The notes under the pieces were generated by a model. That model saw nothing but the letters and a program-made list of their open reading frames with translations. It was not told the DNA's origin and made no database searches. 64,000 bases of DNA from Blastomyces gilchristii SLH14081 (taxonomy: Eukaryota > Ascomycota > Eurotiomycetes > Onygenales > Ajellomycetaceae): NCBI RefSeq assembly GCF_000003855.2, contig NW_003101678.1:3337939-3401938 (forward strand), given 5' to 3'. The stretch's first letter is position 1, and every line of letters begins with the position of its first letter. Positions 48,273-59,000 of the stretch are shown here, piece after piece. Position numbers and translations under genes: made by a program.

Positions 48273-49260
48273 GATATGAGAACTTATAAAGAAGATAGTG
48301 AATTCTTATACTATTTGTCAGAATTTATGAGTAGTGTGATTCAGCCTATATAAAGAACTTACTTCTCTACTCATCTCATGAAAATCTTGAGAATAGCTAG
48401 AAATAAATATTCTTGTAAGTCTCTCTGAACGCAAGAACATACATAATACCTGCTTTGATAGTATGCTGATAATAGTAGATTACTTTATCAAGATAACACA
48501 CTTTATACTCACTTATAAGAACTTAAAGTCAAAGAATTTTACTCATATCTTCATCTGTAATGTGATTTAGTTGCATGAGTTATCTATCAATATTATCTCA
48601 GATAGAGAATTAATCTTTATAGAGAAGTTCTGATCTAATCTAATAACTATACTGAAGATCTTACAAGATCTAAGCATGATTTTTCATTAATAGACAGATA
48701 ATTGAATAGAGTATCTAATAAGTATATTAAAACAGTATCTGCAGTGCTTTGTCAATTATAATCAGAATAACTGAGTGTATTAATTATCATTTATAAAGTT
48801 CATATATAATAACTCAAAGCATGTCAGTACAGATAAAACTCTCTTTAAAATACTTACTAAGACTTATCTGCAGATGACTCTGATGAACCTGTAAGAGAAT
48901 ATTATAAAGTATAGTGATATCTGTAAACAGGCTAAGAGAACTCAGAATATCTAAGAGAAAGTCTGTGAATTCTTGAGAAAGATCTAAGAGTATTAAAAGA
49001 GATACTATAACTCTAAGTATATTATAAAGAGTGTCAAGAAAGATAATAGAGTCTAACTAAGTCTGAAAAATATTATTATATAAAGATCTAGTAAGAAGCT
49101 GAATCTCTTGTAGACAGAGTCTTATAAGATTATAAAGAAAGTTAGCTTATAATTCTATAGATTGAAACTGTTATCTGAGTTATAGATATACAATATTTTT
49201 CATATCTCTTTACTCTGTAAATATAAGAAATTCTTAAAGAAGAATTCTGTGACTCATCAC
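48273..49260 (+). pseudogene. Gypsy-2 integrase, portion after LINE C
   Basis: Continuation of the integrase core. DSMLIIVDYFIKITHFI-like residues near 48455-48510 and ISDREL near 48602 represent the first two catalytic Asp regions. Stops at Trp and Gln positions. Confidence 0.75.
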
Positions 49261-49419
49261 TCTATTCATGAAGTATTAGAGAGTGAAAGAGAATATCAAA
49301 TTAAAGAAATTATTATCTCAGAGAAGTGAGATTATAAGCTCTGATTCAAGATTCAGTGATAAAAGTATTCTGATAAGATGAATAAGTTCACTTGAGAATT
49401 ATTCAGATAGATAAGATAT

Positions 49420-51368
49420 CTGCAGAAGCTGAGATATGACTTTTATACTGTAAATTCTAATAAGTCAGAATAATGCAGTCATCACTAAGAATCTGATTGT
49501 GACAAAGATATTAACACTGTTATTTATAAATTCTAGTCTATAAAAATGATAAGTTTCTACTGAGATGAACAGTCTGCAGTGTATACAAAGAGAAGAAGAA
49601 ATCATATTCTTATTAAAGTTAAAAAATAAAGAAAATAAAAATCAGATCATGAATACAATTTAATAATTAATAAAAGAAAAATAAAGAAAATTCACACTTA
49701 TAATCTCATTATCTATGACACTTAATTCTCTTATAAGTTCATAACTATCAATTCATTTCTTTAAAAAAGTAGAGAGTATTATATCTATGATATAGATAAT
49801 TGTTACATTTGATATAAAGACTGCTGAAAATGCACAGACTTTAAGAGAGTCAGATATCAGAGTGTATACAGTTATAGCAGAGTCTTGAGAGCTGATCATC
49901 TATATATATTATCAGATACTTCTTATAAAGCTGTGTCTGCTTTCTCAGTTATACTGAAGTATTTAGCCTGAAAATTATTGAGATATAGAGAGAGAGCTTA
50001 TCTACTTAGATTAACTTCTATCATGAATTCATAGTATTTACATTGTCTTAATTATAATTATAATAATAATAATAATAAACACCTGAATTTTATAGATATC
50101 TGAGAACTCATCTCTCATTGATATTAAGATTATGAAAATGTGCTGTGATATAAGAACTGTTGATAGAGAATCTAGACATATTTACATATATCTGATTGAA
50201 GATTAAACAGATAGAGAAGAGGTGATCATAGATCTGTAGAACTGCAGAGAGCACAGACAGCACTGAGAGCTTTACAGAAACTATTAGCTAGAGTCAGTAA
50301 GAATCACTTACAGAGAGACTTATAGCAAAGAACAGAATCACACTACTGAGAGTCAGAGACTGATCTGAGAGAGACACAGAGTTAGTCACTGATCTGAAGA
50401 TCAGATGCAGTGACAGATCTGAAAGAGATAAAGATACTATTATAACTGATAGTATTTCTACTTCACCAGCTGCCAGAAAGCAATTAGAGAAGTTATAAGA
50501 ATGCTTACAAGAAGCTCAGCAGCAGTTAGACATTGTTTATAATAATATTGAAATTGAAAAATTTTTTATTCTTGAGAGATTCTTGAATTAATATACAGAT
50601 ATTGTTAGAAACATACTCTCTCTATAATCTAAGTGAAAACACTTCACAGATGAATGAGAATACTCACAGTTTATAAGAATGAAAGCTGTTATAGAAAAAG
50701 AGAATAGAAGATAGAGTTTTACAGACAGATCTGAAATATTTATACTACTTTAAAAAGATTTGTTTACACTATGAATGATTGTGTAGAACAGTCAGATCAC
50801 TCTAGTAAATAAAGAATGATTATAAATCACAGATCTGAATTTTTCTATATAACTATAAAAGATAATTGCAGACTGTAGATATCTTGATTCTATAATTCTA
50901 TATAGTTAATAAAAGAATGAGAAATTTCTTACAACTCTACAGTGTCAAAGAATAATAATTTATAAAAATAACTGAAAGATCAACTTATAAATACTTCTCT
51001 TTGATAAGAATAATCTCACAGAAAGTAATTCATCTGCAGAATAAATCTATATAATAGTCACATAAGAATCTTACAGAAATAATTGAGAGTCAACTGAAAC
51101 TCTTCTGTATGAAAGATGTGAGATAAATTCATATAATAGTCAGAGAAAGATCTGCAGATCATAAAGAATCTCACAGAATAAGGAACTGAGTGATAGACTC
51201 TTTTTTCTTCACAGTAATAAGAGATTTTTCCTCACTGAGATTTTTCCTCACTGAGATTTTTTATAGATATAAAGAATTTTTAGTGAGTATCACTGCAGTA
51301 CTGAGCCTGATTCTATGAAATTACTCAGTGAAAGACTTCACAGACAAAGTCTTAGAGAGGGAGAAGTA
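49420..51368 (+). other. Gypsy-2 region between chromodomain and 3' LTR, unassigned
   Basis: About 1.95 kb of AT-rich sequence longer than a normal 3'UTR. An interrupted frame near 50230-50340 reads VELQRAQTALRALQKLLARV, suggesting a coiled coil, and a second stretch with ARKQLEKL and CLQEAQQQLDIVYNN lies near 50476-50545. A (TAA)n run is at about 50060-50080. No domain is recognised. It may be an extra Gypsy-2 gene or another nested element. Confidence 0.45.
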
Positions 51369-51626
51369 TGTAAGAAATCTCACTTCTTACAGATTCTTTA
51401 TCTTTATTTCTATCTCTTGTGTAATTAATAGAGTTAGCAGCTCTTGACTACACATAACTATATAAACTGAAGTTCATGAATACTATTCATAACTCAGCTT
51501 GAATACTATTATACATTTAATCTCTAAATTTTATCTTTCTACTGTGAATACTTCTACTAGCTATCAGTACATATCACATCAAGCTGCAAACACCCGAATA
51601 ATCGCCTGCGAGTACTTATTCTTACA
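51369..51626 (+). repeat. Gypsy-2 3' LTR (258 bp)
   Basis: TGTAAGAAATCTC to TTATTCTTACA, matching the LTR at 20862-21118. The last 50 bp keep CpG (ACACCCGAATAATCGCCTGCG), which the other copy has lost. Confidence 0.9.
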
Positions 51627-51913
51627 AGAAGATTCAACACCTTGATGTGATAATTATGTGTAAGAAAGAACAGGCTTACACCTGTTGAAATCGCATTCTG
51701 AAAATTGATGATAATCTCTGTATATAGAAGAAGATTATGTCAATCATCTTATAAATAATTATAGAACTTATAAAGATAGTTCTTTGCAGTCTGAATTATT
51801 CATTCTGATGCATCATCAGTCTCAGAGTGATAGATAGTTAATAAACAGTGTGTAATCTTGAGAACTTAACAGATTCTTATTCAGAGAGTGCTCATGAATT
51901 GATAGCTCTGATC

Positions 51914-52419
51914 TAGACTGACCGCCGGAATCATGAATTTCACGTTTGATTTCATTTGGTCTGATCTCATACATTTCTTGGCGCGAATCCTGCTGAGACT
52001 AATCATTAAAAAAACATGCAAAGTGACTATATATCAAATCTCAAAATGGAACCATGACTTAGAAAAAATAAGAAAATGATCTCATTTAGTCTCATTTAGT
52101 CTCATTCTTGATATAAAGTTACTATTTTTAGACATTTTAAGATTCTTTTTAGCCTATTTTTAATTTTTTAAAAAGTAACACTTTTTGATAACACTTAAAT
52201 GAGATTTAAAGTCATTTAAAGCAATAAAAATAATTTAAATTGAGAAGTGAAAATCATAATCTCATTTGAAAAATGTGATAAGAGTAGATAGTAAGTCTCA
52301 CTGAGACAGTATAAGACTACTTTATAATCTTAAACCTGTGTAATGAAATCAGTTGAATTGGTAATGAGACTATCAAATATTCTGATCCTGGTTCTAGACA
52401 CGGTCACACGGTCAGTCTA
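51914..52419 (-). mobile_element. hAT MITE (506 bp) in Gypsy-1C
   Basis: TAGACTGACCGCCGG to CGGTCACACGGTCAGTCTA, opposite orientation to the other MITEs. Perfect 8-bp TSD CTCTGATC at 51906-51913 and 52420-52427. Confidence 0.94.
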
Positions 52420-52427
52420 CTCTGATC

Positions 52428-55400
52428 AGATACTATAGATCTCAGCAAGTCATACATCTGATAGAATGAACTCTGTAAGAAGACTTCAGTGACTTGTTTA
52501 ACATTCATCTTATTATAAGATTTCAATATTATGTCTTTACTCAATCAGTCAATAATAATCAGAATATTCTTATAATTCTTACTCTCAGAGAGATTAACAG
52601 TGAAGTCAATTACTACATCTTATCATATTCTATCAGAGATATTGAGTGATTTCAGTAGGTCTTTTCTACAGTTTTTCATGAGATAATGAAAGAATAATGA
52701 TTGCAGTTTCAGACAAAATATCTGATACTGTTTAATGGCTCAAATCAATAGAACTCTTGAGAGATTATTCAATACAGTTATTCATGATCTGAATAATTAG
52801 TTATATGAAAATCATGCATCTCTTGTATTATCTGAGTGTGTAAGAGTTTGAACTGAGAGACTCAGCATTATTTATAGAATTACAGAGTGTTATTGTTATT
52901 GATTGAGCATTCTGAGATATCAGTTCTTATATGTAGTACTGAGAGAAATCAGAGTGCTTCTTGATATACTGCTTTGATAAGTGTTTGAAGAAGTTTGTCA
53001 GTTTGAGCTGTTATATGTCTAGACTGACCGTGTGACCGTGTCTGGGACCAGGACCAGATTTTTTGATAGTCTCATTACCAATTCGACTGATCCCATTACA
53101 CGGTTTTAACATTAGATAGTAGTTTCATACTGTCTCAGTGAAACTTACTATCTACTCTTGTCACATTTTCCAAATGAGATCATGATTTCTACTTCTCAAT
53201 TTAAATTATTTTTATTGCTTTAAATGACTTTAAATCTCATTTAAGTGTTATCAAAAAGCGTTACTTTGTAAAAAATTAAAAATAGTCTAAAAAAAACCTT
53301 AAAATGTCTAAAAATAGTAACTTTATGCCAAGAATGAGACTAAATGAGACCAAATGAGACCACTTTCTCATTTTTTTCAAGTCATGGTTCCATTTTAAGA
53401 TCTCATATATAGTCACTTTGTATGTTTTTTTAATGACTAGTCGCAGCAGAATTCACATCAAGAAATGTATGAGATCAGATTAAATGAGATCAAACGTGAA
53501 ATTCATGATCCCGGCGGCCAGTCTATATATGTCACAATTCATTCAGTGTAGATTTGAGAGAAGAGGGTGTTCTAATCAGAGAAGTATGAATAGTGTCAGA
53601 AGTTGTTTTATCATGATTAACTAGTATTTTCAGATTCAAGAGCTGATGCTCTCAGTTTATTCAGCAGGTATCTGTCACATTGAAAGATATATTTTACTCT
53701 CATTATGAGAAGACATCTGTCATTGAGTTCTGACTGCTGAAGTGATAGTGTATAGTGAAATGAAAATAACTTAATAGCTCAGATCATTGCATCTGTTGTT
53801 CAGTAAGCTTATAAGTGATTATAAAATCCTTAAGATTCTTATAATCTGTGATTATCTTAAATTTAAAGACACTTTAAAATTCAGAGTCTCATTCTTCTAG
53901 ATAGTATACAATCATGATAAGTTTCTTATCATAGATCTTGTAATTGCATTTAACAGAACTCAGTTTCTTAGATATGAAGATGCCTGATTGTGAGATATCT
54001 TTATTATTATATTATAATATAGCTTGTTCTGTGATATAGCTGAAGAAATCAGCTTCAACAACTGTTTTATAATCTGAATTAAATATTATCAACAGAGAGA
54101 TATTAATAAATATCTTCTTTATCTGTATAGATGCAGCTTCAGTGTCTGCTAATTATTGAAATACTGAATTCTTCTTGATGAGTTCTGTGAGTGATCTAGT
54201 AATATCTGAGAAATTCTGTATAAATCACTGATAGAAGTTAGCAAATCTGATAAAGCTTTATACATCTTTCACAGTGTACAGAGCCTCTTATTCAAGAATA
54301 GCAGAGATCTTCTCAGAATTCATTTGAATTCTCTTATCAGCTTCTATGATAAAACCTAGATATTTTATACTCTTGACTTCAAAATCACACTTATCTACGT
54401 CTATCAGTAGTTCTGCTTTCTATAGTCATTGTAATACTCTTCACATGTGTTCTTGATATTCTTTTCTGAACTCATCAGTAAAGATGAGAATATCATTAAG
54501 ATAAGCAGATACAAACTTATTAAGAAAATCTCAGAGTGCTCAGTTGATATACTTCTGAAATATACTAAGAGTGTTAGTCAGTTCAAAGAGTGTGACTACT
54601 TATTCAAAGAGATTATATTATGTCTGAAATGCTGTAAGCCATTCATCTTCTTCAGTGATATAAATCTTATAAAACACAGTGATAATATCTAACTTTGTAA
54701 ACTATTGAGCTTGTCTGATACATGCTAGGATTTCATTGATAACAGATAAGAGATAATGATCTTTCTTTATCGATCTGTTCAGTTCTTAATAGTTGACACA
54801 GAATCAGAGTTGTTCATCTGATTTCTTTACAAAGAGAATGAAAGCTGCAGTGAAAGAGTTACTAATATATATGAATTTCTTATTCAACAGATCAGTAAGT
54901 GTCTTCTGAAGAAGAAGAAGTTCATCTCAGAATATATTATAAAGAGAGTCTCATAGTGATTTAATATTCTTATTATTCTTCTTTTCTAACTTGATACTAT
55001 GATTCACTTCTGAGTCTGGTAAGAGAAGTAGATTTATAATATTATCTTATCAGAAGACATGTAGATATTCATGATATTATTGAGAGAGTTTTGTATAAAA
55101 ATCTGTTATTGTAATATGAAATAACTTTTCTAAAGCATTTTTAATATTAGTCAGACTCACTGAGTAGATTGTCACATAATGTCACTGTTAGTGACTGTGT
55201 TATGAGCTCTTTCAGAGCATTTTATATGCATTGACAGAGATCTGCGTAAGATTCATAGTCTTGTAAACATTCTCTTCATGAATTCAATCATTATTAGAAA
55301 ATATTAAGCTTCTGTTTTAAGCATTCAATAAGATGGCTTGTTCAGATAGTCAGATGAGTTCTAGTATAAGATTATAGTCAAGACTATCAATCTCATACAT

Positions 55401-57119
55401 ATAAGCATCTTTATGTTGATGTCCTCTGATATCTATGTTTAATTTCATCATATAACAGATGCAAACATCTTTTAGGCCATTAAATTCTATGAGAAGTTGA
55501 GATTTCAGTAAGAAGATATGCTAAAGATTACAATGTCTTACAACTGAAGATTTAATCATTGCATAGTGACATGGATCACTGTCTGTCATGACTTTCATAT
55601 TATACATGTTATCTATTATAGTATATATAAGAATCACATTCATTATTCTTTTCTTTTCAAATTATTATCATCTGATCTCTTCAAGCTCCAGCTTGTGAGT
55701 TTGAGCAGAAGCTACTCTTTTCCCTGTTTCATCAGAGCATTCTCACAGTTATCATCTGAATTCTTCTTTAATGTGACATGCTTGACATGAACTGACACTG
55801 ATTCTTTCTTAGAACAAGAAGATATATAGGTTAATTAACAGTTGAAAGTTATGTATTCTGATCAGTTACAATTAATACACACTTCTTATTGATATTGATG
55901 AGTGACTTCTTCAGAAGTGATTTCAGAGACTTAAAAGCTTGTTCAGATGGCAGAGACTCTTGTTTGTGTATAGATATTCAAGTCTACTCAATTCATGACA
56001 TCTGCATTATTATTATTATTCTTTGACACAGATGTATAAATGACTGAGATGTAATGTCTTCTGTCACTGTTCTGTATACTGTTGAGCTTGATAAGATGAT
56101 TATTCAATATTCAGAGTTGTATGTATAAGTCTTCATAAGTTAAGTCTTTGTCTATACTTATAAAAGCTTGTAGATGTTCAAAAGTTAATGTCTTCTTAAG
56201 CATGCTAATCTTTATTCAATTCTTTTAAGATTGATTACCTGCTTCTAGAATCTTGATGTTGAAGTCAGGAATAAATGTTATAAGAGAAGTATTTCTCTGT
56301 TAAGTACTCTGTAATCAATCTACTATCTTCTACTATATAGTAGTGTCTCTGAACAGGACATTGAGATGTTTAATAATGTTATCAGATGTACATAACACTA
56401 GTTCACATGTCTTTATTTATGAATGAAACTTCTGTTTCATGTAATTCTTCAGTCAATCATTGATATATTAATCTTGATTAGTTAACAAACTAGTGACATT
56501 CTTATCTACACTTGGTTTCACAAGCATTTTCAATCTTCATGATGAATAGAGAGTGAGATCAGAAGTATTGAAATATATGAGAGTGTCTAGATATTTCTTC
56601 AGCACTTGTATTATGTTTATATCTAAATCAGTCAGTGTTGAAATTGTCCGTGCAGGTATTTCTTGTTGAGATAATTGTTGAATTTCTTTGTATTGATATT
56701 ATTGAGTTGCATGCATATCAGCTATCTATTGCTGTTATAATTTGAACATTGCTCAGAGTCACTGTGACACTGTGTCTATACTCACATTTGAGAGTTCTCT
56801 TATATTATTGATAGACATAGCTATATTGTTTATTGAATGTATGATATCTGTGTTTGAGAATTCTTTAGAATTGAAAGAAGTGTAATTGTATGAATATCTT
56901 ATATATCTAAGATGTCAGAACTCTCAGATCTGTTACTGATATTCTCTTCATGAGGGCTTGTTACAGGGTCAGAGTGACTGGTAAGCAAGCTTCTATCTAG
57001 AGACTTAGTATCTGCTTAACTGGTTCTTTATTTCTCTATTTCTTACATGTCATTACATGTTCAGATATCTTCTTGATAGATAATCATTTCTAATGAGAAG
57101 ATACTGAATATTTTTCAAG
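52428..57119 (-). pseudogene. Gypsy-1C pol and gag
   Basis: Minus-strand relic. Integrase is split by the MITEs (52428-53011, 53534 onward), RNase H and RT lie near 53700-54900, protease near 55300-55640, and the leader/gag region runs to the LTR. ILIFTDEFRKEYQEH beside YLND marks the RT. Stops are dense. Confidence 0.8.
53020..53525 (+). mobile_element. hAT MITE (506 bp) in Gypsy-1C
   Basis: TAGACTGACCGTGTGACCG to CCCGGCGGCCAGTCTA. Perfect 8-bp TSD TATATGTC at 53012-53019 and 53526-53533. Same length as the MITE at 51914 and little diverged. Confidence 0.95.
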
Positions 57120-57391
57120 TGTAAGAGGCCTACACTGAATAGATTGATATAATATATATAGGTCTTATATAACAAAAGTGGAAAATGTTAGAGAAGGAGA
57201 AAAGAGAAAGTGCAGAAATTAATAATCAGATTGAATATTTATACGCATACAAGATAAAGCTTCGAGGCGGAAGAATAGAAATTCTGTGAGTTCTTCGGCT
57301 GAGGATCAGCGACCGAGAAGAGGAGCTTCGGCAGCAATCTATGAAATGTAATGAAATAGTCTATATGATTGATCGGGCGCAGCTCATCATA
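57120..57391 (-). repeat. Gypsy-1C 5' LTR (272 bp)
   Basis: TGTAAGAGGCCT at the left. The outer half (about 57240-57385) keeps CpG, for example CAGCGACCGAGAAGAGG, while the inner half does not. Confidence 0.88.
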
Positions 57392-57746
57392 AACTGAATA
57401 AATATCTGCTACTGTGTCTGCAGAGCTAAGTATTGAATTCATAAATATGTATATGAGTTATCAATGACTCTATTAGTATTTTTCACATGCTGTGCAAGAG
57501 ATGCTGTAAGACTGTCATCTGTTAAAGAACTCTTATAAGGGCTATATAAGCTGTTTAATTATAATACAGATAATGCAAAGCTTTTCTGCAAGTATATTCA
57601 GAACTACAACTCTGCTCTTGTATTTACATCTATTAAGTGTAAGCAGAATTCACATCTGAGTTGTCTGACTACTAGTGATTTAATATCATTTCAAATACAG
57701 AAAGAACTCTATCATCTGCAAGAGCTGTTATTAACAGCTCTTACAG
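57392..57746 (+). pseudogene. Helitron-type helicase fragment (relic)
   Basis: One plus-strand frame near 57550-57740 shows YIQNYNSALVFTSIKCKQN followed after about 15 residues by SFQIQKELYHLQELLL. This spacing resembles the Helitron-like N-terminal domain found before the Rep/helicase part of fungal Helitron proteins (the YNxAxAFTS and FxIxGxLYHxxGxLLP blocks). The Gly expected between these blocks reads Lys or Glu. Only this domain remains; the flanks have been replaced by Gypsy-1C and a MITE fragment. Confidence 0.5.
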
Positions 57747-58041
57747 AATCATAAATTTCACGTTTAATTTCATTTGATCTGATCTCATACATTTCTTGGC
57801 ATGAATCCCGCTGGGACTAGTCACTAAAAAAACATGTAAAGTGACTATTAATCAGATCTCAAAATGAGACTATAACTTTGAAAAATTAAGAAAGTGATCT
57901 CATTTAATCTTATTTAGTCTTATTCTTGACATAAAGTTATTATTTTTAAAGATTTTGAAGTTTTTTTAGACTATTTTTAATTTTTTAAAAAGTAATAATA
58001 TTTGATAACACTAGATTTAAAGTCATTTAAAGCAATAAATT
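57747..58041 (-). mobile_element. Truncated hAT MITE
   Basis: Matches the MITE at 51914 from about 15 bp inside its end (ATCATAAATTTCACGTTTAA) and is cut off by the Gypsy-1D LTR after about 290 bp. No TSD remains. Confidence 0.85.
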
Positions 58042-58626
58042 TGTAAGAGGTCTACGCTGAATAGATCAGTGTTAAGATATAGATCTTATATAATAAAAGT
58101 GAAAAATGTTAGAGAAGGAAAAAAAAGAGAAAGTGTGAAAATCAGTGATCAGAGTGAATATTTATACATGTATGAGATAAGCTTCGGAGCGGGAAAATAG
58201 AAACTCTGTGAGTTTCTCAGCTGAGAATCAGTGACTGAGACTCAGAGCTTTCAAGAATCAGAGCTTCCAGGCTGAGAAATCTATAAAGTGTAATGAAATA
58301 GTGTATATGATTAAGTGTAGCTCATCACATTAGACTCTTCTTTCTAAAAGTGAGCACAGTTCTCATCAGTTAAGAGCTGCTGTATCAGATAGTACAGAGT
58401 CTGAGATTCAGATTGAACAGTTATAACTAACTTATTTCACAAGATATTATCAGCTGCAGCTGTAGAGTCTTTCATCAAGAATATCTTCAATCTCTCATTC
58501 AAGTTCATTATCTTCTTCTATGATTCCTGGCAGTTGTCAGTTGAAAGTCAGTTGAGAAGAAAGTAAATCAGTGACAGTGTGATGAAGCAAGCTCATGTAA
58601 AATATATCATAAATCTCTGACAGACT
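58042..58626 (-). mobile_element. Gypsy-1 copy D: 3' LTR (58042-58329) and end of pol
   Basis: A 288-bp LTR starting TGTAAGAGGTCTACGC, then about 300 bp matching the chromodomain and post-integrase part of copies A and B on the minus strand. It is interrupted by the tail of LINE D; the remainder is beyond the window. Confidence 0.85.
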
Positions 58627-59000
58627 ATTATTATTATTATTCTTCAATTATAGATGTATGCAGTCAGAGACTATGACATCTATCTGAGAATTAAAAGTTC
58701 TCAGGGTTTTTCCTATATCTATAAAGATAACTATCATACATTCACCAATTTCAGATATGCAAAATCAGGAAATTTCAGCTCAGAATACAAAAACTGTTTA
58801 CAAATTGCAGTGTTTTAACATCTTCTGATACTTTGAAATCATTTGACAATATCATGACAAAAGAAAAGAGAACACAGGCTTAAAGATAAACACATTAAAT
58901 AGATAGATAGAAAAGAATAGAAAGAAAAAAATAAAGTAAAATAAAGAGAGACTGTAATGAAACAAATTCTCAAAAGATAGTATATAGCTGTTTTAACAGA

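Larger units (their letters stand above)
38470..49420 (+). pseudogene. Gypsy-2 pol: RT, RNase H, integrase, chromodomain (split by LINE C)
   Basis: RT spans about 38800-39480: LSYHETEVLQTYVKKNLKN, then LNIINIYTQL, FDLTNISTVFQSFINKIL and YLNN at 39215-39226 for YLDD. RNase H follows at about 39640-39950. The integrase N-terminus near 40560-40640 reads LAGHFTDTKTYQLF and continues after LINE C from 48273 (IVNSYTICQNL), then ISDRELIF near 48602. A chromodomain-like stretch lies at about 49280-49410 (ESEREYQIKEII). Stops throughout. Confidence 0.83.
36844..51626 (+). mobile_element. Gypsy-2, chromodomain LTR retrotransposon lacking its 5' LTR, split by LINE C
   Basis: Starts abruptly inside the leader/gag region, about 150 bp past the internal start seen in the fragment at 21119. 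Gag, RT, RNase H, integrase and chromodomain follow in order, with a 3' LTR (51369-51626) after a purine-rich AGAGAGGGAGAAG tract. LINE C with its 13-bp TSD is inserted at the start of the integrase. RT sequence and LTR differ from Gypsy-1, so this is a separate family. Confidence 0.88.
51627..57391 (-). mobile_element. Gypsy-1 copy C, 3'-truncated, with two nested hAT MITEs
   Basis: Starts abruptly in the integrase next to the Gypsy-2 3' LTR and runs through RT, protease and gag to a 5' LTR at 57120-57391, all on the minus strand. The YLDD box near 54505 reads YLND. Many stops. Confidence 0.88.
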
